Of a stretch of 64,000 bases of DNA, positions 38,792 to 46,954 are shown one piece after another (position 1 is the first letter of the stretch; each line of letters begins with the position of its first letter). The translations under genes were made by a program, and so were the position numbers. Below the pieces are notes generated by a model, which saw nothing but the letters and a program-made list of their open reading frames with translations, did no database searches and was not told the origin of the DNA. Where the stretch lies: the NCBI RefSeq assembly GCF_001425045.1, contig NZ_LMDJ01000023.1, positions 509,420 through 573,419 of the forward strand. The letters are read 5' to 3'. This DNA comes from Massilia sp. Root351 (GTDB lineage Bacteria > Pseudomonadota > Gammaproteobacteria > Burkholderiales > Burkholderiaceae_D).

Positions 38792-39544
38792 CTAGACGAT
38801 GCGCCCGGCGGCGATGGTGATGACGCGCCCGCAGCGGGCGGCGATGGACGGGTCGTGCGTCACCAGCACCAGGGTGGAGCCGTGCTCGCGGTTCAGTTCG
38901 AACATCAGCTGGATCACCGCTTCGCCTGTGGCCGCGTCCAGCGAACCGGTCGGCTCGTCGGCAAACAGCAGCGGCGGCTCGCCGACAAACGCGCGCGCCA
39001 GCGCCACGCGCTGCTGTTCGCCGCCGGACAAATACTTGGGATAATGCTTCAGGCGGCTGGACAGTCCCACCCGGCCCAGCATGGCCTCGGCCTTGGCGCG
39101 GGCGCTGGCGTCGCCGGCCAGCTCCAGCGGCAGCATCACGTTCTCCAGCGCCGTCAGGTGCGCCAGCAGCTGGAAGGACTGGAACACAAAACCCAGCTTG
39201 GCCTTGCGCACGGCGGCGCGGCCATCCTCGTCCAGCGCGTAGATATTGCTGCCGTCCAGGTGCACGCTGCCGGTGCTGGGCGAGTCCAGCCCGGCCAGCA
39301 GGCCCAGCAAGGTGGACTTGCCGGAGCCCGACGCACCAACGATGGCAAGCGTCTCGGCCTTTTGCACGGTAAAATCCACGCTGTGCAGGATGGTCAGCTC
39401 GCCGCTGGCATCGGCCACGCGTTTGCTCAGGCCCGCCACCACGATGGCCGCCTGGCCGGCCGCGCTGGCCGGCACAGTGCCGCTGTCCAGCATGGATGGC
39501 GAATCCGGAATGAAATTGCTGGACGCTTTAGGGAATTCAGGCAT
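38792..39544 (-). CDS. ybbA: ABC transporter ATPase YbbA
   Basis: A 250-residue LolD/MacB-type ATPase. Walker A GASGSGKSTLLGLLAGLD, Q-loop FVFQSFQLLAHLTALENVML, signature YLSGGEQQRVALARAF and Walker B LLFADEPTGSLD are intact. In E. coli, ybbA lies divergent from tesA and next to its large permease ybbP. The tesA arrangement is kept here, but no permease gene is in the window. The start at 39544 gives a 35-residue lead before the fold; ATG 39493 is an alternative. The 39544 ATG shares its bases with the tesA ATG on the other strand. Confidence 0.88.
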   Translation of the reverse strand: MPEFPKASSNFIPDSPSMLDSGTVPASAAGQAAIVVAGLSKRVADASGELTILHSVDFTVQKAETLAIVGASGSGKSTLLGLLAGLDSPSTGSVHLDGSNIYALDEDGRAAVRKAKLGFVFQSFQLLAHLTALENVMLPLELAGDASARAKAEAMLGRVGLSSRLKHYPKYLSGGEQQRVALARAFVGEPPLLFADEPTGSLDAATGEAVIQLMFELNREHGSTLVLVTHDPSIAARCGRVITIAAGRIV

Positions 39545-40187
39545 GGTCTTCTTGAAAAAATTACGTCAGGTTCTGTGGCTGCCGGTGGTGGCGCTGTGCT
39601 TGTTGAGCGCCGCCGCAAGCGCCTATTCTGCACCAAAAACCGTGCTGGTGCTGGGCGACAGCCTGTCAGCCGAGTACGGCCTGGCGCGCGGCGCAGGCTG
39701 GGTGTCGCTGCTCGAGCAGAAACTGCAGGCGCAGAAAATCGACGCGCGCATCGTCAACGCCAGCGTCAGCGGCGAGACCACCAGCGGCGGCCGCACCCGC
39801 CTGCCGGCGCTGCTGAGCAAGCACCAGCCGTCCATCGTGGTCATCGAACTGGGCGCCAACGACGGCCTGCGCGGCCTGCCGGTGGCCGCCGCCGAAGCCA
39901 ATCTGCGCGCCATGGTCGCGCAGGCGCGTGGCGCCGGCGCCCAGGTGCTGCTGGTGGGGATGCGCATGCCGCCCAACTACGGCCGCGACTACGCCGACAA
40001 ATTCTTCGCCATGTTCGGCGCGCTCAGCAAGGAAGTGAAAGCGCCGCTGGCGCCCTTCATGCTTGACGGCGTGGCCGACAAGACCGAACTGTTCCAGCCG
40101 GACCGCCTGCACCCGCTGGCAGCCGCGCATCCCATCATCCTCGGCAACATCTGGCCGCACCTGCAGCCTCTCCTGAAAGCAAAATGA
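39543..40187 (+). CDS. tesA: Multifunctional acyl-CoA thioesterase I / arylesterase / lysophospholipase TesA
   Basis: A 214-residue periplasmic SGNH hydrolase. Signal peptide VFLKKLRQVLWLPVVALCLL ending near ASAYS-A. Block I GDSLSAEYGL holds the nucleophilic Ser; block III GANDGLRG holds the Asn; the catalytic Asp and His are in PDRLHPLAAAH at the end. AGGG lies about 9 bases upstream of the ATG. The gene overlaps mnmH by ATGA, and its start codon overlaps that of ybbA in a CATG. Confidence 0.92.
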   Translation: MVFLKKLRQVLWLPVVALCLLSAAASAYSAPKTVLVLGDSLSAEYGLARGAGWVSLLEQKLQAQKIDARIVNASVSGETTSGGRTRLPALLSKHQPSIVVIELGANDGLRGLPVAAAEANLRAMVAQARGAGAQVLLVGMRMPPNYGRDYADKFFAMFGALSKEVKAPLAPFMLDGVADKTELFQPDRLHPLAAAHPIILGNIWPHLQPLLKAK

Positions 40188-41239
40188 AATATCCCGAAAT
40201 CCTGCGCTTTGCCGACATCGCCGGCCGCCTCGGCGAATTCGATGCCATCATCGACGCGCGCAGCCCGTCCGAATACGCCCTCGACCACCTGCCCGGCGCC
40301 ATCAACTGCCCGGTGCTCAACGACGAGGAGCGCATCCAGGTGGGCACCACCTACAAGCAAGTCAATTCTTTCGAGGCGCGCAAGATGGGCGCCGCCATGG
40401 TTGCCCGCAACATCAGCGCCCACATCGACGCGCTGTGGCTGGACAAGCCGCGCGACTGGCGGCCGCTGGTCTACTGCTGGCGCGGCGGCAACCGCAGCGG
40501 CTCGCTGGCCCACATCATGGCCAAGATCGGCTGGCCGGTGGTGCAGCTCGACGGCGGCTACAAGGACTTCCGCCAGTTCGTCAGCAGCGCGCTGGAGCAC
40601 CCGCCGGCGCTGGACTTCCGCGTGGTGTGCGGCACCACCGGCAGCGCCAAGAGCCGGCTGTTGCAGGCGCTGGAATCGATCGGCGCGCAAGTGCTGGACC
40701 TGGAACAGCTGGCGGCGCACCGCGGCTCCGTGCTGGGCGGCCTGCCCAGCCAGCCGCAGCCGACGCAGAAAGCCTTCGAGACGGCCATCTGGCAGCGCCT
40801 GCAAGGCTTCGACCCGGCGCTGCCGGTCTTCGTCGAATCGGAAAGCAAGAAAGTCGGCGCGCTGCGCGTGCCGGGCGCGCTGATGGAGCAGATCCGCGCC
40901 GCGCGCTGCATCGCGCTGCAACTGTCGCGCCCGCACCGCGTGCAGCTGCTGATGGAAGACTACGCCCACTACACGCAGGACGCCGGCCCGCTCAACGAGC
41001 AGCTGGGCTACCTGGCCTCGCTGCACGGCAATGATAAGATCCGCAACTGGCAAGGCCTGGCCAGCGAAGGCCGCATGGCCGAGCTGGTGGACGCGCTGCT
41101 GGCCGAGCACTACGACCCTGCCTACACGCGCTCCATCGACCGCAACTTCCCCCGCATCGCCGACGCCGAAGTAGTGGCGCTGCCGGGCATCGCCCCCGCC
41201 GACCTGCTCGCCGCCGCCCGCCAGCTCCACCCCGCCTGA
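40184..41239 (+). CDS. mnmH: tRNA 2-selenouridine synthase MnmH (SelU)
   Basis: A 351-residue enzyme that geranylates and selenates the wobble 2-thiouridine of tRNAs using selenophosphate. N-terminal rhodanese domain with catalytic Cys98 in YCWRGGNRSGS; DARSPSEYALDHLPGAINCP is the family start. The C-terminal P-loop domain reads CGTTGSAKSRLLQAL at about 149-163: the usual TGSGKT is TGSAKS, an Ala where Gly is expected. No selD is in the window. Coupled by ATGA to tesA. A palindromic repeat follows 27 bases after the stop. Confidence 0.92.
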   Translation: MKYPEILRFADIAGRLGEFDAIIDARSPSEYALDHLPGAINCPVLNDEERIQVGTTYKQVNSFEARKMGAAMVARNISAHIDALWLDKPRDWRPLVYCWRGGNRSGSLAHIMAKIGWPVVQLDGGYKDFRQFVSSALEHPPALDFRVVCGTTGSAKSRLLQALESIGAQVLDLEQLAAHRGSVLGGLPSQPQPTQKAFETAIWQRLQGFDPALPVFVESESKKVGALRVPGALMEQIRAARCIALQLSRPHRVQLLMEDYAHYTQDAGPLNEQLGYLASLHGNDKIRNWQGLASEGRMAELVDALLAEHYDPAYTRSIDRNFPRIADAEVVALPGIAPADLLAAARQLHPA

Positions 41240-41266
41240 GCCGCCCCGCTACGGCTTGCCGTAAAC

Positions 41267-41320
41267 CAAAATGGGGTCAGGGTTAATTATTCTTGCAATA
41301 TTAACCCTGACCCCATTTTG
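41267..41320. repeat. 54-base palindromic repeat (copy 2)
   Basis: Arms CAAAATGGGGTCAGGGTTAAT (41267-41287) and its exact complement (41300-41320), 21 bp, flank a 12-base AT-rich loop. The outer arm is identical to the repeat at 25702-25763, but the centre is shorter and not palindromic. It again lies between convergent genes (mnmH and ppiD). Confidence 0.9.
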
Positions 41321-41350
41321 CCGCGCGGATCAATTTTACGTCAGGAAATG

Positions 41351-41376
41351 AAAAATGCCGCCCGGGGGCGGCATTT
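41351..41376 (-). terminator. Rho-independent terminator of ppiD
   Basis: Minus-strand stem of 10 bp (AAATGCCGCC with GGCGGCATTT), a 4-base loop and a run of five T, 14 bases after the ppiD stop. Confidence 0.9.
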
Positions 41377-41390
41377 GTGCTGGCGGTGTG

Positions 41391-43310
41391 TTACTTGGCT
41401 TCGTCGGTCTTGGCCGGCGCTGCCGTGGCCAGGATCTTGACCTTGGACTTCTGCTTGAGCGCTTCGACATAGGCCGCCATTTCCTGCTCGGCGACGATGC
41501 CGGTGATCTGCTCTTCCTCGGCCTTGCGGCGTGCCGCGTCCTGCGTGGCCGGCTGCTGCACTTTGCCGATGCGGTACACGCCGTAGCCTGCGCCCGGCAC
41601 TTCCACGCCCACGTAGGCCGGCAGCTTGCTGGCGTCGGCCTTCATGACTTCAGCCAGCACTTGCGGGCTCAGGCCCTTGCCTTCGCTGCGCGACACCAGC
41701 TGCGCCGGGCCGAAGCCTTCCGCGCTGCCGGCTGCCTTGGCGGCGGCCATCTTGGCCTCGCCTTCCTTGCGCGCCAGCTTGACCGCTTCTTCGGCCGTCA
41801 CGCGCTGGCGGATGGCGGCGTCGACTTCGGCCAGCGGGCGCTTGGCCGCTGGCTTGAATTCGACGATGCGGCCCGCCACCAGGGTGCTCGGCGCCACTTC
41901 AACCGCTTCCGTGTTGCGCTTGTTCTTCAGCGAATCGGCCGAGAACAGCGCGGTCAGGAACTTGGCGTGGTTGAACGGCGCGGCGCCCAGGGCCGGCGAT
42001 GGATTGCGGGTCACATGCTCGGCCGTTTCCACTTTCAGCTTCAGCTTGTCGGCCACCGGTTTGAGGCTGTCGGACTGCTCGTACACGGTGTTGGTGAACG
42101 CTTCGGCCATTTCCGAGTACTGCTTGCCGGCCTTCTGCTTCTTCAGGTCGGCGGCGATGGTGTCTTTCACTTCGTCCAGCGGCTTGGTGGTCGATGGCTT
42201 CAGTGACGTGATAGTGACCACGTGGTAGCCGAACTCGGTCTCGATCGGACCGGCGATCTCGCCCTGCTTCATGCTGAAGGCCTTGTCTTCCAGCGCCTTC
42301 GGCAGCGAACCTTTTTCCAGTTCGTTCAGGTCGCCGCCCTGCTCTGCCGACGACGGATCCTGCGACTTGGCCTTGGCGATCCGGGCGAAGTCCGCCGGGT
42401 TCTTCTGCACCTCGGCCAGGATGGCTTCAGCCTTGGCCTTGGCCGCTGCCTTGTCGGCGGCGCTGGCGTCCTTGCCCACGGTGACCAGGATGTGGCTGGC
42501 GCGGCGCGACTCGGCGCTGGCAAAGCGGGCCTTGTTGGCTTCGTAGTAGGCGGCGACTTCGGCGTCGCTCACGCTGACCTGCTCGGCCACGGCGGCGGCG
42601 CTGAACACCACGTATTCGATCTTGGCCTGCTCGGGCACTTCAAACAGCTTGCTGTTCTTGTCGTAGAACGCTTTCACCATCTCGTCGCTGACTTTGACTT
42701 GCGGCAGGAATTGCGCGGCCGGGAACAGCTGCTCCTGCACTTCGCGCTCCTGGGCGCCGAAATCGGAAATCTGCTTGGCCACGGCGCGCGGCACGATGCC
42801 GGTGCCTTGCACGGCGCCGCCGAGCTGCTGCAGCGCCATGTCGCGGCGCAGCTGCGCTTCGTAGCCGGCCGGCGACAGGCCTTGGGCGCCCAGCAGCGCC
42901 TTGTAGCGCTCCATGTCGAAGCTGCCGTCATCCTTGCGCAGGCCCGGCGTGTCCAGGATCTGCTTCTGCAGCACGGCGTCGGCCACGGTCAGGTGGCTGC
43001 GGACCATCTCGGCGGCGACCGCGCGGTCGGCCACCAGGCGCTCCAGCACGTTCTGCTTGAACTCGGGGGTGTCGAACAGCTTCTGGTCGAACTGGGCGCC
43101 CATACGCTGGCGGAAGCTGTCGAGCTGGTTGCGCTGCGCGGCTTCCCATTCCTGCCGGGTGATGGACTGGTCGCCGACCTTGGCCACGACATTGGCCTCG
43201 TCGCCGGTATTGTTGTAGCCGGCCACGCCGACGAACACAAACGACGGCACGATCAGGATCGCCAGTAAAATCTGCATCAGCTTTTGATGCGTGCGTATAA
43301 ATTCAAACAT
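41391..43310 (-). CDS. ppiD: Membrane-anchored periplasmic folding chaperone PpiD
   Basis: A 639-residue SurA/PpiD-type protein. I start at ATG 43310: FEFIRTHQKLMQILLAILIV is the cytoplasmic tail and membrane anchor, the hallmark of PpiD. Then come the SurA-like chaperone region (about 35-240) and a parvulin domain about 265-365 (SAESRRASHILVTVGK; SSAEQGGDLNELEKGSLPKA; ETEFGYHVVTITSLK). A second degenerate isomerase-like region follows (QPLYIG-like motifs absent), then a Lys-rich end. PpiD works at the Sec translocon exit. Its position after hupB matches the E. coli order, here with three tRNA genes in between. Confidence 0.93.
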   Translation of the reverse strand: MFEFIRTHQKLMQILLAILIVPSFVFVGVAGYNNTGDEANVVAKVGDQSITRQEWEAAQRNQLDSFRQRMGAQFDQKLFDTPEFKQNVLERLVADRAVAAEMVRSHLTVADAVLQKQILDTPGLRKDDGSFDMERYKALLGAQGLSPAGYEAQLRRDMALQQLGGAVQGTGIVPRAVAKQISDFGAQEREVQEQLFPAAQFLPQVKVSDEMVKAFYDKNSKLFEVPEQAKIEYVVFSAAAVAEQVSVSDAEVAAYYEANKARFASAESRRASHILVTVGKDASAADKAAAKAKAEAILAEVQKNPADFARIAKAKSQDPSSAEQGGDLNELEKGSLPKALEDKAFSMKQGEIAGPIETEFGYHVVTITSLKPSTTKPLDEVKDTIAADLKKQKAGKQYSEMAEAFTNTVYEQSDSLKPVADKLKLKVETAEHVTRNPSPALGAAPFNHAKFLTALFSADSLKNKRNTEAVEVAPSTLVAGRIVEFKPAAKRPLAEVDAAIRQRVTAEEAVKLARKEGEAKMAAAKAAGSAEGFGPAQLVSRSEGKGLSPQVLAEVMKADASKLPAYVGVEVPGAGYGVYRIGKVQQPATQDAARRKAEEEQITGIVAEQEMAAYVEALKQKSKVKILATAAPAKTDEAK

Positions 43311-43347
43311 GGTCCGCCATTCTGAGGAGAGGAAATATTCCGTCGCG

Positions 43348-43377
43348 ATTTTACAGCGCCGCGCCGCTCTATAGCAA
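43348..43377 (-). promoter_or_regulatory. Putative promoter of ppiD
   Basis: On the minus strand, TTGCTA (43377-43372) and TAAAAT (43353-43348) are 18 bases apart, about 38 bases before the start codon. It lies after the tRNA terminator, so ppiD has its own promoter. Confidence 0.5.
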
Positions 43378-43410
43378 GGCGCAGTTTTGAGAAAACGGCA
43401 AGCATGCCAA

Positions 43411-43451
43411 AAATGAAAAAGCCCCTGCAACTTCGCAGCTGCAGGGGCTTT
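43411..43451 (-). terminator. Terminator of the tRNA-Val/Asp/Asp transcript
   Basis: Minus-strand stem of 12 bp (AAAGCCCCTGCA with TGCAGGGGCTTT) followed by T-rich TTTTTCATTTTT. It lies 9 bases after the last tRNA. Confidence 0.92.
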
Positions 43452-43459
43452 CATGTTCT

Positions 43460-43536
43460 TGGCGGAGCGGACGGGACTCGAACCCGCGACCCCCGGCGTG
43501 ACAGGCCGGTATTCTAACCAACTGAACTACCGCTCC
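43460..43536 (-). tRNA. tRNA-Asp (GTC), copy 1
   Basis: 77 bases including an encoded CCA. Acceptor stem GGAGCGG/CCGCTCC, D-arm GTTCAGTTGGTTAGAA, anticodon GTC in CCTGTCACG, T-arm GGGTTCGAGTCCC. Identical to the copy 24 bases upstream. Confidence 0.98.
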
Positions 43537-43560
43537 TGGTCAGGATTTGTTTGCATTTGC

Positions 43561-43637
43561 TGGCGGAGCGGACGGGACTCGAACCCGCGACCCCCGGCGT
43601 GACAGGCCGGTATTCTAACCAACTGAACTACCGCTCC
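43561..43637 (-). tRNA. tRNA-Asp (GTC), copy 2
   Basis: Same 77-base sequence as the other tRNA-Asp, with encoded CCA and anticodon GTC. Tandem duplication; the spacer (43537-43560) is AT-rich. Confidence 0.98.
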
Positions 43638-43685
43638 AGCAAAAACAGGTACAGCATCACTGTTAGTACAACTTCACGGCTAGAC

Positions 43686-43761
43686 TGGTGGGCGCTGAGA
43701 GGCTCGAACTCCCGACCTAAGCCTTGTAAGGGCTCCGCTCTACCAACTGAGCTAAGCGCCC
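43686..43761 (-). tRNA. tRNA-Val (TAC)
   Basis: 76 bases with encoded CCA. Acceptor GGGCGCT/AGCGCCC, D-arm AGCTCAGTTGGTAGAGC, anticodon TAC in CCTTACAAG, T-arm GGGAGTTCGAGCCTC. It follows hupB by 53 bases, with no terminator between, so hupB transcripts may read into the tRNAs. Confidence 0.98.
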
Positions 43762-43814
43762 AATCAAACCGGCTCGGCAAGTTTCAAGCTAGCTTGGCAA
43801 CTCACCGAAGTCCG

Positions 43815-44087
43815 TTAGTTTACAGCATCCTTCAAAGCTTTGCCAGCTTTAAATTTAGGAACTTTGGCTGCATCGATCACGATTTCTTCTTTCGTGCGCG
43901 GATTGCGGCCGGTACGGGCGGCGCGTTCGCTCACGGAGAAAGTGCCGAAGCCGACCAGGGTGACGCTGTCGTTCTTGGCCAGAGTGGTAGTTACGCCATC
44001 GATCACCGCATCCAGTGCGCGCGCAGCAGCCGCTTTCGAGATGTCAGCGGAAGTGGCAATATGGTCGATCAATTCAGTCTTGTTCAC
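43815..44087 (-). CDS. hupB: DNA-binding protein HU
   Basis: A 90-residue nucleoid protein. I start it at GTG 44087 (NKTELIDHIA), with GGGGAAG just upstream; a GTG at 44102 adds five residues but lacks a ribosome site, and 90 residues is the exact family length. VGFGTFSVSERAARTGRNPRT is the DNA-contacting beta-arm, with the conserved NP dipeptide that kinks DNA; it ends VPKFKAGKALKDAVN. HU is a dimer. Directly downstream of lon and upstream of the tRNAs and ppiD, as in the conserved clp-lon-hup block. Confidence 0.95.
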   Translation of the reverse strand: MNKTELIDHIATSADISKAAAARALDAVIDGVTTTLAKNDSVTLVGFGTFSVSERAARTGRNPRTKEEIVIDAAKVPKFKAGKALKDAVN

Positions 44088-44107
44088 AAGCTTCCCCGTC
44101 ACAAAGG

Positions 44108-44133
44108 TTTATATCGTTTATACCGTTTTTATA
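44108..44133 (-). promoter_or_regulatory. Triple TATAAA promoter region of hupB
   Basis: Three TATAAA hexamers on the minus strand (44133-44128, 44122-44117, 44113-44108) spaced 11 and 9 bases apart. Any may serve as -10; no strong -35 pairs with one in particular. Overlapping promoters are common for HU genes. Confidence 0.35.
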
Positions 44134-44211
44134 CGGCAGAGAAAATCTCAGGCCGTATTAAACAAGCCGTTGCAACCTTGTGTCAAGGGAAACACAGTAC
44201 AAAACTACAGT

Positions 44212-44246
44212 AAAAATTGAAACAGGCGCCATTTCGGCGCCTGTTT
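44212..44246 (-). terminator. Rho-independent terminator of lon
   Basis: Minus-strand stem of 11 bp (AAACAGGCGCC with GGCGCCTGTTT), 5-base loop, then CAATTTTT. It lies about 34 bases after the lon stop and separates lon from hupB transcription. Confidence 0.9.
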
Positions 44247-44279
44247 ATGGTCAAACGGACAATTTATGCAAGCCGGGGC

Positions 44280-46691
44280 TTAGTGTTTGACCACTTCGCC
44301 CTGGCCGTCCACCTTGGCTGCCGCCGCGGCCACCGCCTCTACCGGAGGGGTTTCCACGATGGCCTCAGGCTGGCGCTCCAGTGCGATTTCCAGCACCTTG
44401 TCGATCCAGCGCACCGGCACGATTTCCAGCTTGTTCTTCACGTTGTCCGGAATTTCAGCCAGGTCCTTGACGTTCTGCTCGGGGATCAGCACCGTCTTGA
44501 TGCCGCCGCGATGCGCCGCCAGCAGCTTCTCTTTCAGACCGCCGATCGGCAGCACTTCGCCGCGCAGCGTGATCTCGCCCGTCATCGCCACGTCGGCGCG
44601 CACCGGGATACCCGTAAACACGGAAACCAGGGCGGTCGTCATCGCGATACCGGCCGAAGGACCGTCCTTCGGCGTGGCGCCTTCCGGCACGTGGATGTGG
44701 ATGTCGCTCTTCTCGAACACTTCGGGCTTGATGCCCAGCCGCGCCGAACGGCTGCGCACCACGGTGCGCGCCGCCTCGATCGATTCCTTCATCACGTCGC
44801 CCAGGGTGCCGGTGCGGATCACGTTGCCCTTGCCCGGCATGGTCACGGCTTCGATGGTCAGCAGATCGCCGCCCACCTCGGTCCATGCCAGACCGACCAC
44901 CTGGCCAACCTGGTTCTCCTTCTCGGCCACGCCGAAGTCGTAGCGGCGCACGCCCAGGAACTTGTCCAGGTTTTTCGGCGTCACGGCGACCTTCTTCTCG
45001 GTCTTCTTCAGCAGCAGCATCTTGACCACCTTGCGGCAGATCTTCGACACTTCCCGTTCCAGCGAACGCACGCCGGCTTCGCGGGTGTAGTAGCGGATGA
45101 TGTCGCGCAGCGCCGCTTCCGATACCGAGATCTCTTCTTCCTTCAGACCGTTGTTCTTGATCTGCTTGGGCAGCAGGTAGCGCTGCGAGATATTGGTCTT
45201 CTCGTCTTCCGTGTAACCCGACAGGCGGATCACTTCCATGCGGTCCAGCAGGGCCGGCGGAATGTTGTACGAGTTCGAGGTCGCCACGAACATCACATCG
45301 GACAGGTCGAAGTCCACTTCGATGTAGTGGTCCGAGAACGTGTGGTTCTGTTCAGGGTCCAGCACCTCCAGCAGGGCCGACGACGGATCGCCGCGGAAGT
45401 CCGCGCCCATCTTGTCGATCTCGTCCAGCAGGAACAGCGGATTGCGCACGCCGACCTTGGCCAGCGACTGCAGCACCTTGCCCGGCATGGAGCCGATGTA
45501 GGTACGGCGGTGGCCGCGGATCTCGGCTTCGTCGCGCACGCCGCCCAGCGCCATGCGCACGAACTTACGGTTCGTGGCGCGGGCGATCGACTGGCCCAGC
45601 GAGGTCTTGCCCACGCCCGGTGGCCCGACGAAGCACAGGATAGGCGCCTTCAGCTTGTCGACGCGCTGCTGCACCGCGAGGTACTCCAGGATGCGTTCCT
45701 TGACCTTGTCCAGGCCATAGTGGTCGCCTTCCAGCACTTTCTCGGCGTTCGCCAGGTCGTTGTTGACCTTGGATTTTTTCTTCCACGGCAGGCCGACCAG
45801 GGTGTCGATGTAGTTGCGCACCACGGTCGCTTCGGCCGACATCGGCGACATCAGCTTGAGCTTTTTCAGCTCGGCGTTGGCCTTGTCCAGCGCCTCTTTC
45901 GGCATCTTGGCGGCGGCCACTTTCTTTTCCAGCTCGTCCAGGTCGGCGCCGTCCTCGCCCTCGCCCAGCTCTTTCTGGATCGCCTTGACCTGCTCATTCA
46001 GGTAGTACTCGCGCTGCGACTTCTCCATCTGGCGCTTGACGCGGCCACGGATGCGCTTTTCCACCTGCAGGATGTCGAGCTCGCCTTCCAGCTGGCCGAG
46101 CAGGTGCTCCAGGCGCTTGGCGACGTTGAAGATCTCCAGGATGACTTGCTTCTGCTCGAGCTTGAGGGGCAGGTGCGCGGCCACGGTGTCGGCCAGGCGG
46201 CCGGCGTCGTCGATGCCGGACAGCGAAGCCAGGATCTCGGGCGGGATTTTCTTGTTCAGTTTGACGTACTGGTCGAACTGCTGGACGATGGCGCGGCGCA
46301 TCGCTTCGATTTCCGAATCGTCGCCAATCTCGGAATCGAGCGGGGTCAGATCGGCCACGAAGTGCGTCGGCGCGTCGGTGATTTTGCGGATACGGGCGCG
46401 CTGGGCGCCCTCGACCAGCACCTTGACGGTGCCGTCCGGCAGTTTCAGCATCTGCAGGATGTTAGCCACGCAACCGATTTCATAGATGTCGGAGGCGGAA
46501 GGTTCGTCCTTGGCGGCAGCTTTCTGGGCAGCGAGCATGATGCTCTTGCCCTGCTCCATCGCGGCTTCCAGCGCCTTGATCGACTTGGGGCGACCTACAA
46601 ACAGCGGTATCACCATATGCGGGAAAACTACAACGTCCCGCAGCGGCAATAACGGCAGTTGAGTTTGCTCAGTTAATTTGGAAGTTGTCAT
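44280..46691 (-). CDS. lon: ATP-dependent protease Lon
   Basis: An 803-residue AAA+ serine protease of bacterial LonA type. N-terminal substrate domain begins LPLLPLRDVVVFPHMVIPLF. The ATPase has Walker A GPPGVGKTSLGQS and Walker B NPLFLLDEIDKM. The protease domain has the Ser of PKDGPSAGIAM and the Lys of GGLKEKLLAAHRGG. The C-terminal tail after KVLEIALERQPEAIVE is a short Ala/Val-rich extension. AAGG lies 7 bases upstream. It has its own terminator and lies between clpX and hupB. I found no convincing sigma-32 promoter by eye. Confidence 0.97.
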   Translation of the reverse strand: MTTSKLTEQTQLPLLPLRDVVVFPHMVIPLFVGRPKSIKALEAAMEQGKSIMLAAQKAAAKDEPSASDIYEIGCVANILQMLKLPDGTVKVLVEGAQRARIRKITDAPTHFVADLTPLDSEIGDDSEIEAMRRAIVQQFDQYVKLNKKIPPEILASLSGIDDAGRLADTVAAHLPLKLEQKQVILEIFNVAKRLEHLLGQLEGELDILQVEKRIRGRVKRQMEKSQREYYLNEQVKAIQKELGEGEDGADLDELEKKVAAAKMPKEALDKANAELKKLKLMSPMSAEATVVRNYIDTLVGLPWKKKSKVNNDLANAEKVLEGDHYGLDKVKERILEYLAVQQRVDKLKAPILCFVGPPGVGKTSLGQSIARATNRKFVRMALGGVRDEAEIRGHRRTYIGSMPGKVLQSLAKVGVRNPLFLLDEIDKMGADFRGDPSSALLEVLDPEQNHTFSDHYIEVDFDLSDVMFVATSNSYNIPPALLDRMEVIRLSGYTEDEKTNISQRYLLPKQIKNNGLKEEEISVSEAALRDIIRYYTREAGVRSLEREVSKICRKVVKMLLLKKTEKKVAVTPKNLDKFLGVRRYDFGVAEKENQVGQVVGLAWTEVGGDLLTIEAVTMPGKGNVIRTGTLGDVMKESIEAARTVVRSRSARLGIKPEVFEKSDIHIHVPEGATPKDGPSAGIAMTTALVSVFTGIPVRADVAMTGEITLRGEVLPIGGLKEKLLAAHRGGIKTVLIPEQNVKDLAEIPDNVKNKLEIVPVRWIDKVLEIALERQPEAIVETPPVEAVAAAAAKVDGQGEVVKH

Positions 46692-46823
46692 GGCGTACCT
46701 TATGTGAAAGCGTGTTGCAGATATTGGCGCAAAGATGCCAAATCACAAGACCCGGCAGATAATATTTCTTTCAAATAATGCTCGGAAATACTGCCGTGCT
46801 ATAAAAATATGCAGAATTCAAAT

Positions 46824-46864
46824 AAAAAAGCCACGCGCGACGCAGGCATCGCGTGTGGCTTTCC
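46824..46864 (-). terminator. Terminator of clpX
   Basis: Minus-strand hairpin AAAGCCACACGCG / CGCGCGTGGCTTTT with one wobble pair and a 10-base loop, followed by T residues. It is about 90 bases after the clpX stop. Confidence 0.78.
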
Positions 46865-46954
46865 GAATGAAGCCTGCATTCTTTTATTGATTTAAATTGT
46901 ACCGCCTTGCCCCATGGATGCAAAACGAATTTTGCGCATGTGTGCAGTCGTTAT

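Noticed and set aside
43460..43761. tRNA cluster as an integration site of a mobile element
   Set aside because: No integrase, no partial tRNA repeat and no foreign genes are next to it; the neighbours are conserved core genes.
46692..46812. Sigma-32 heat-shock promoter of lon
   Set aside because: TTTGAAA occurs on the coding strand but the matching -10 place reads CCGGGTCT, a poor fit to CCCCATnT. I cannot support it by eye.
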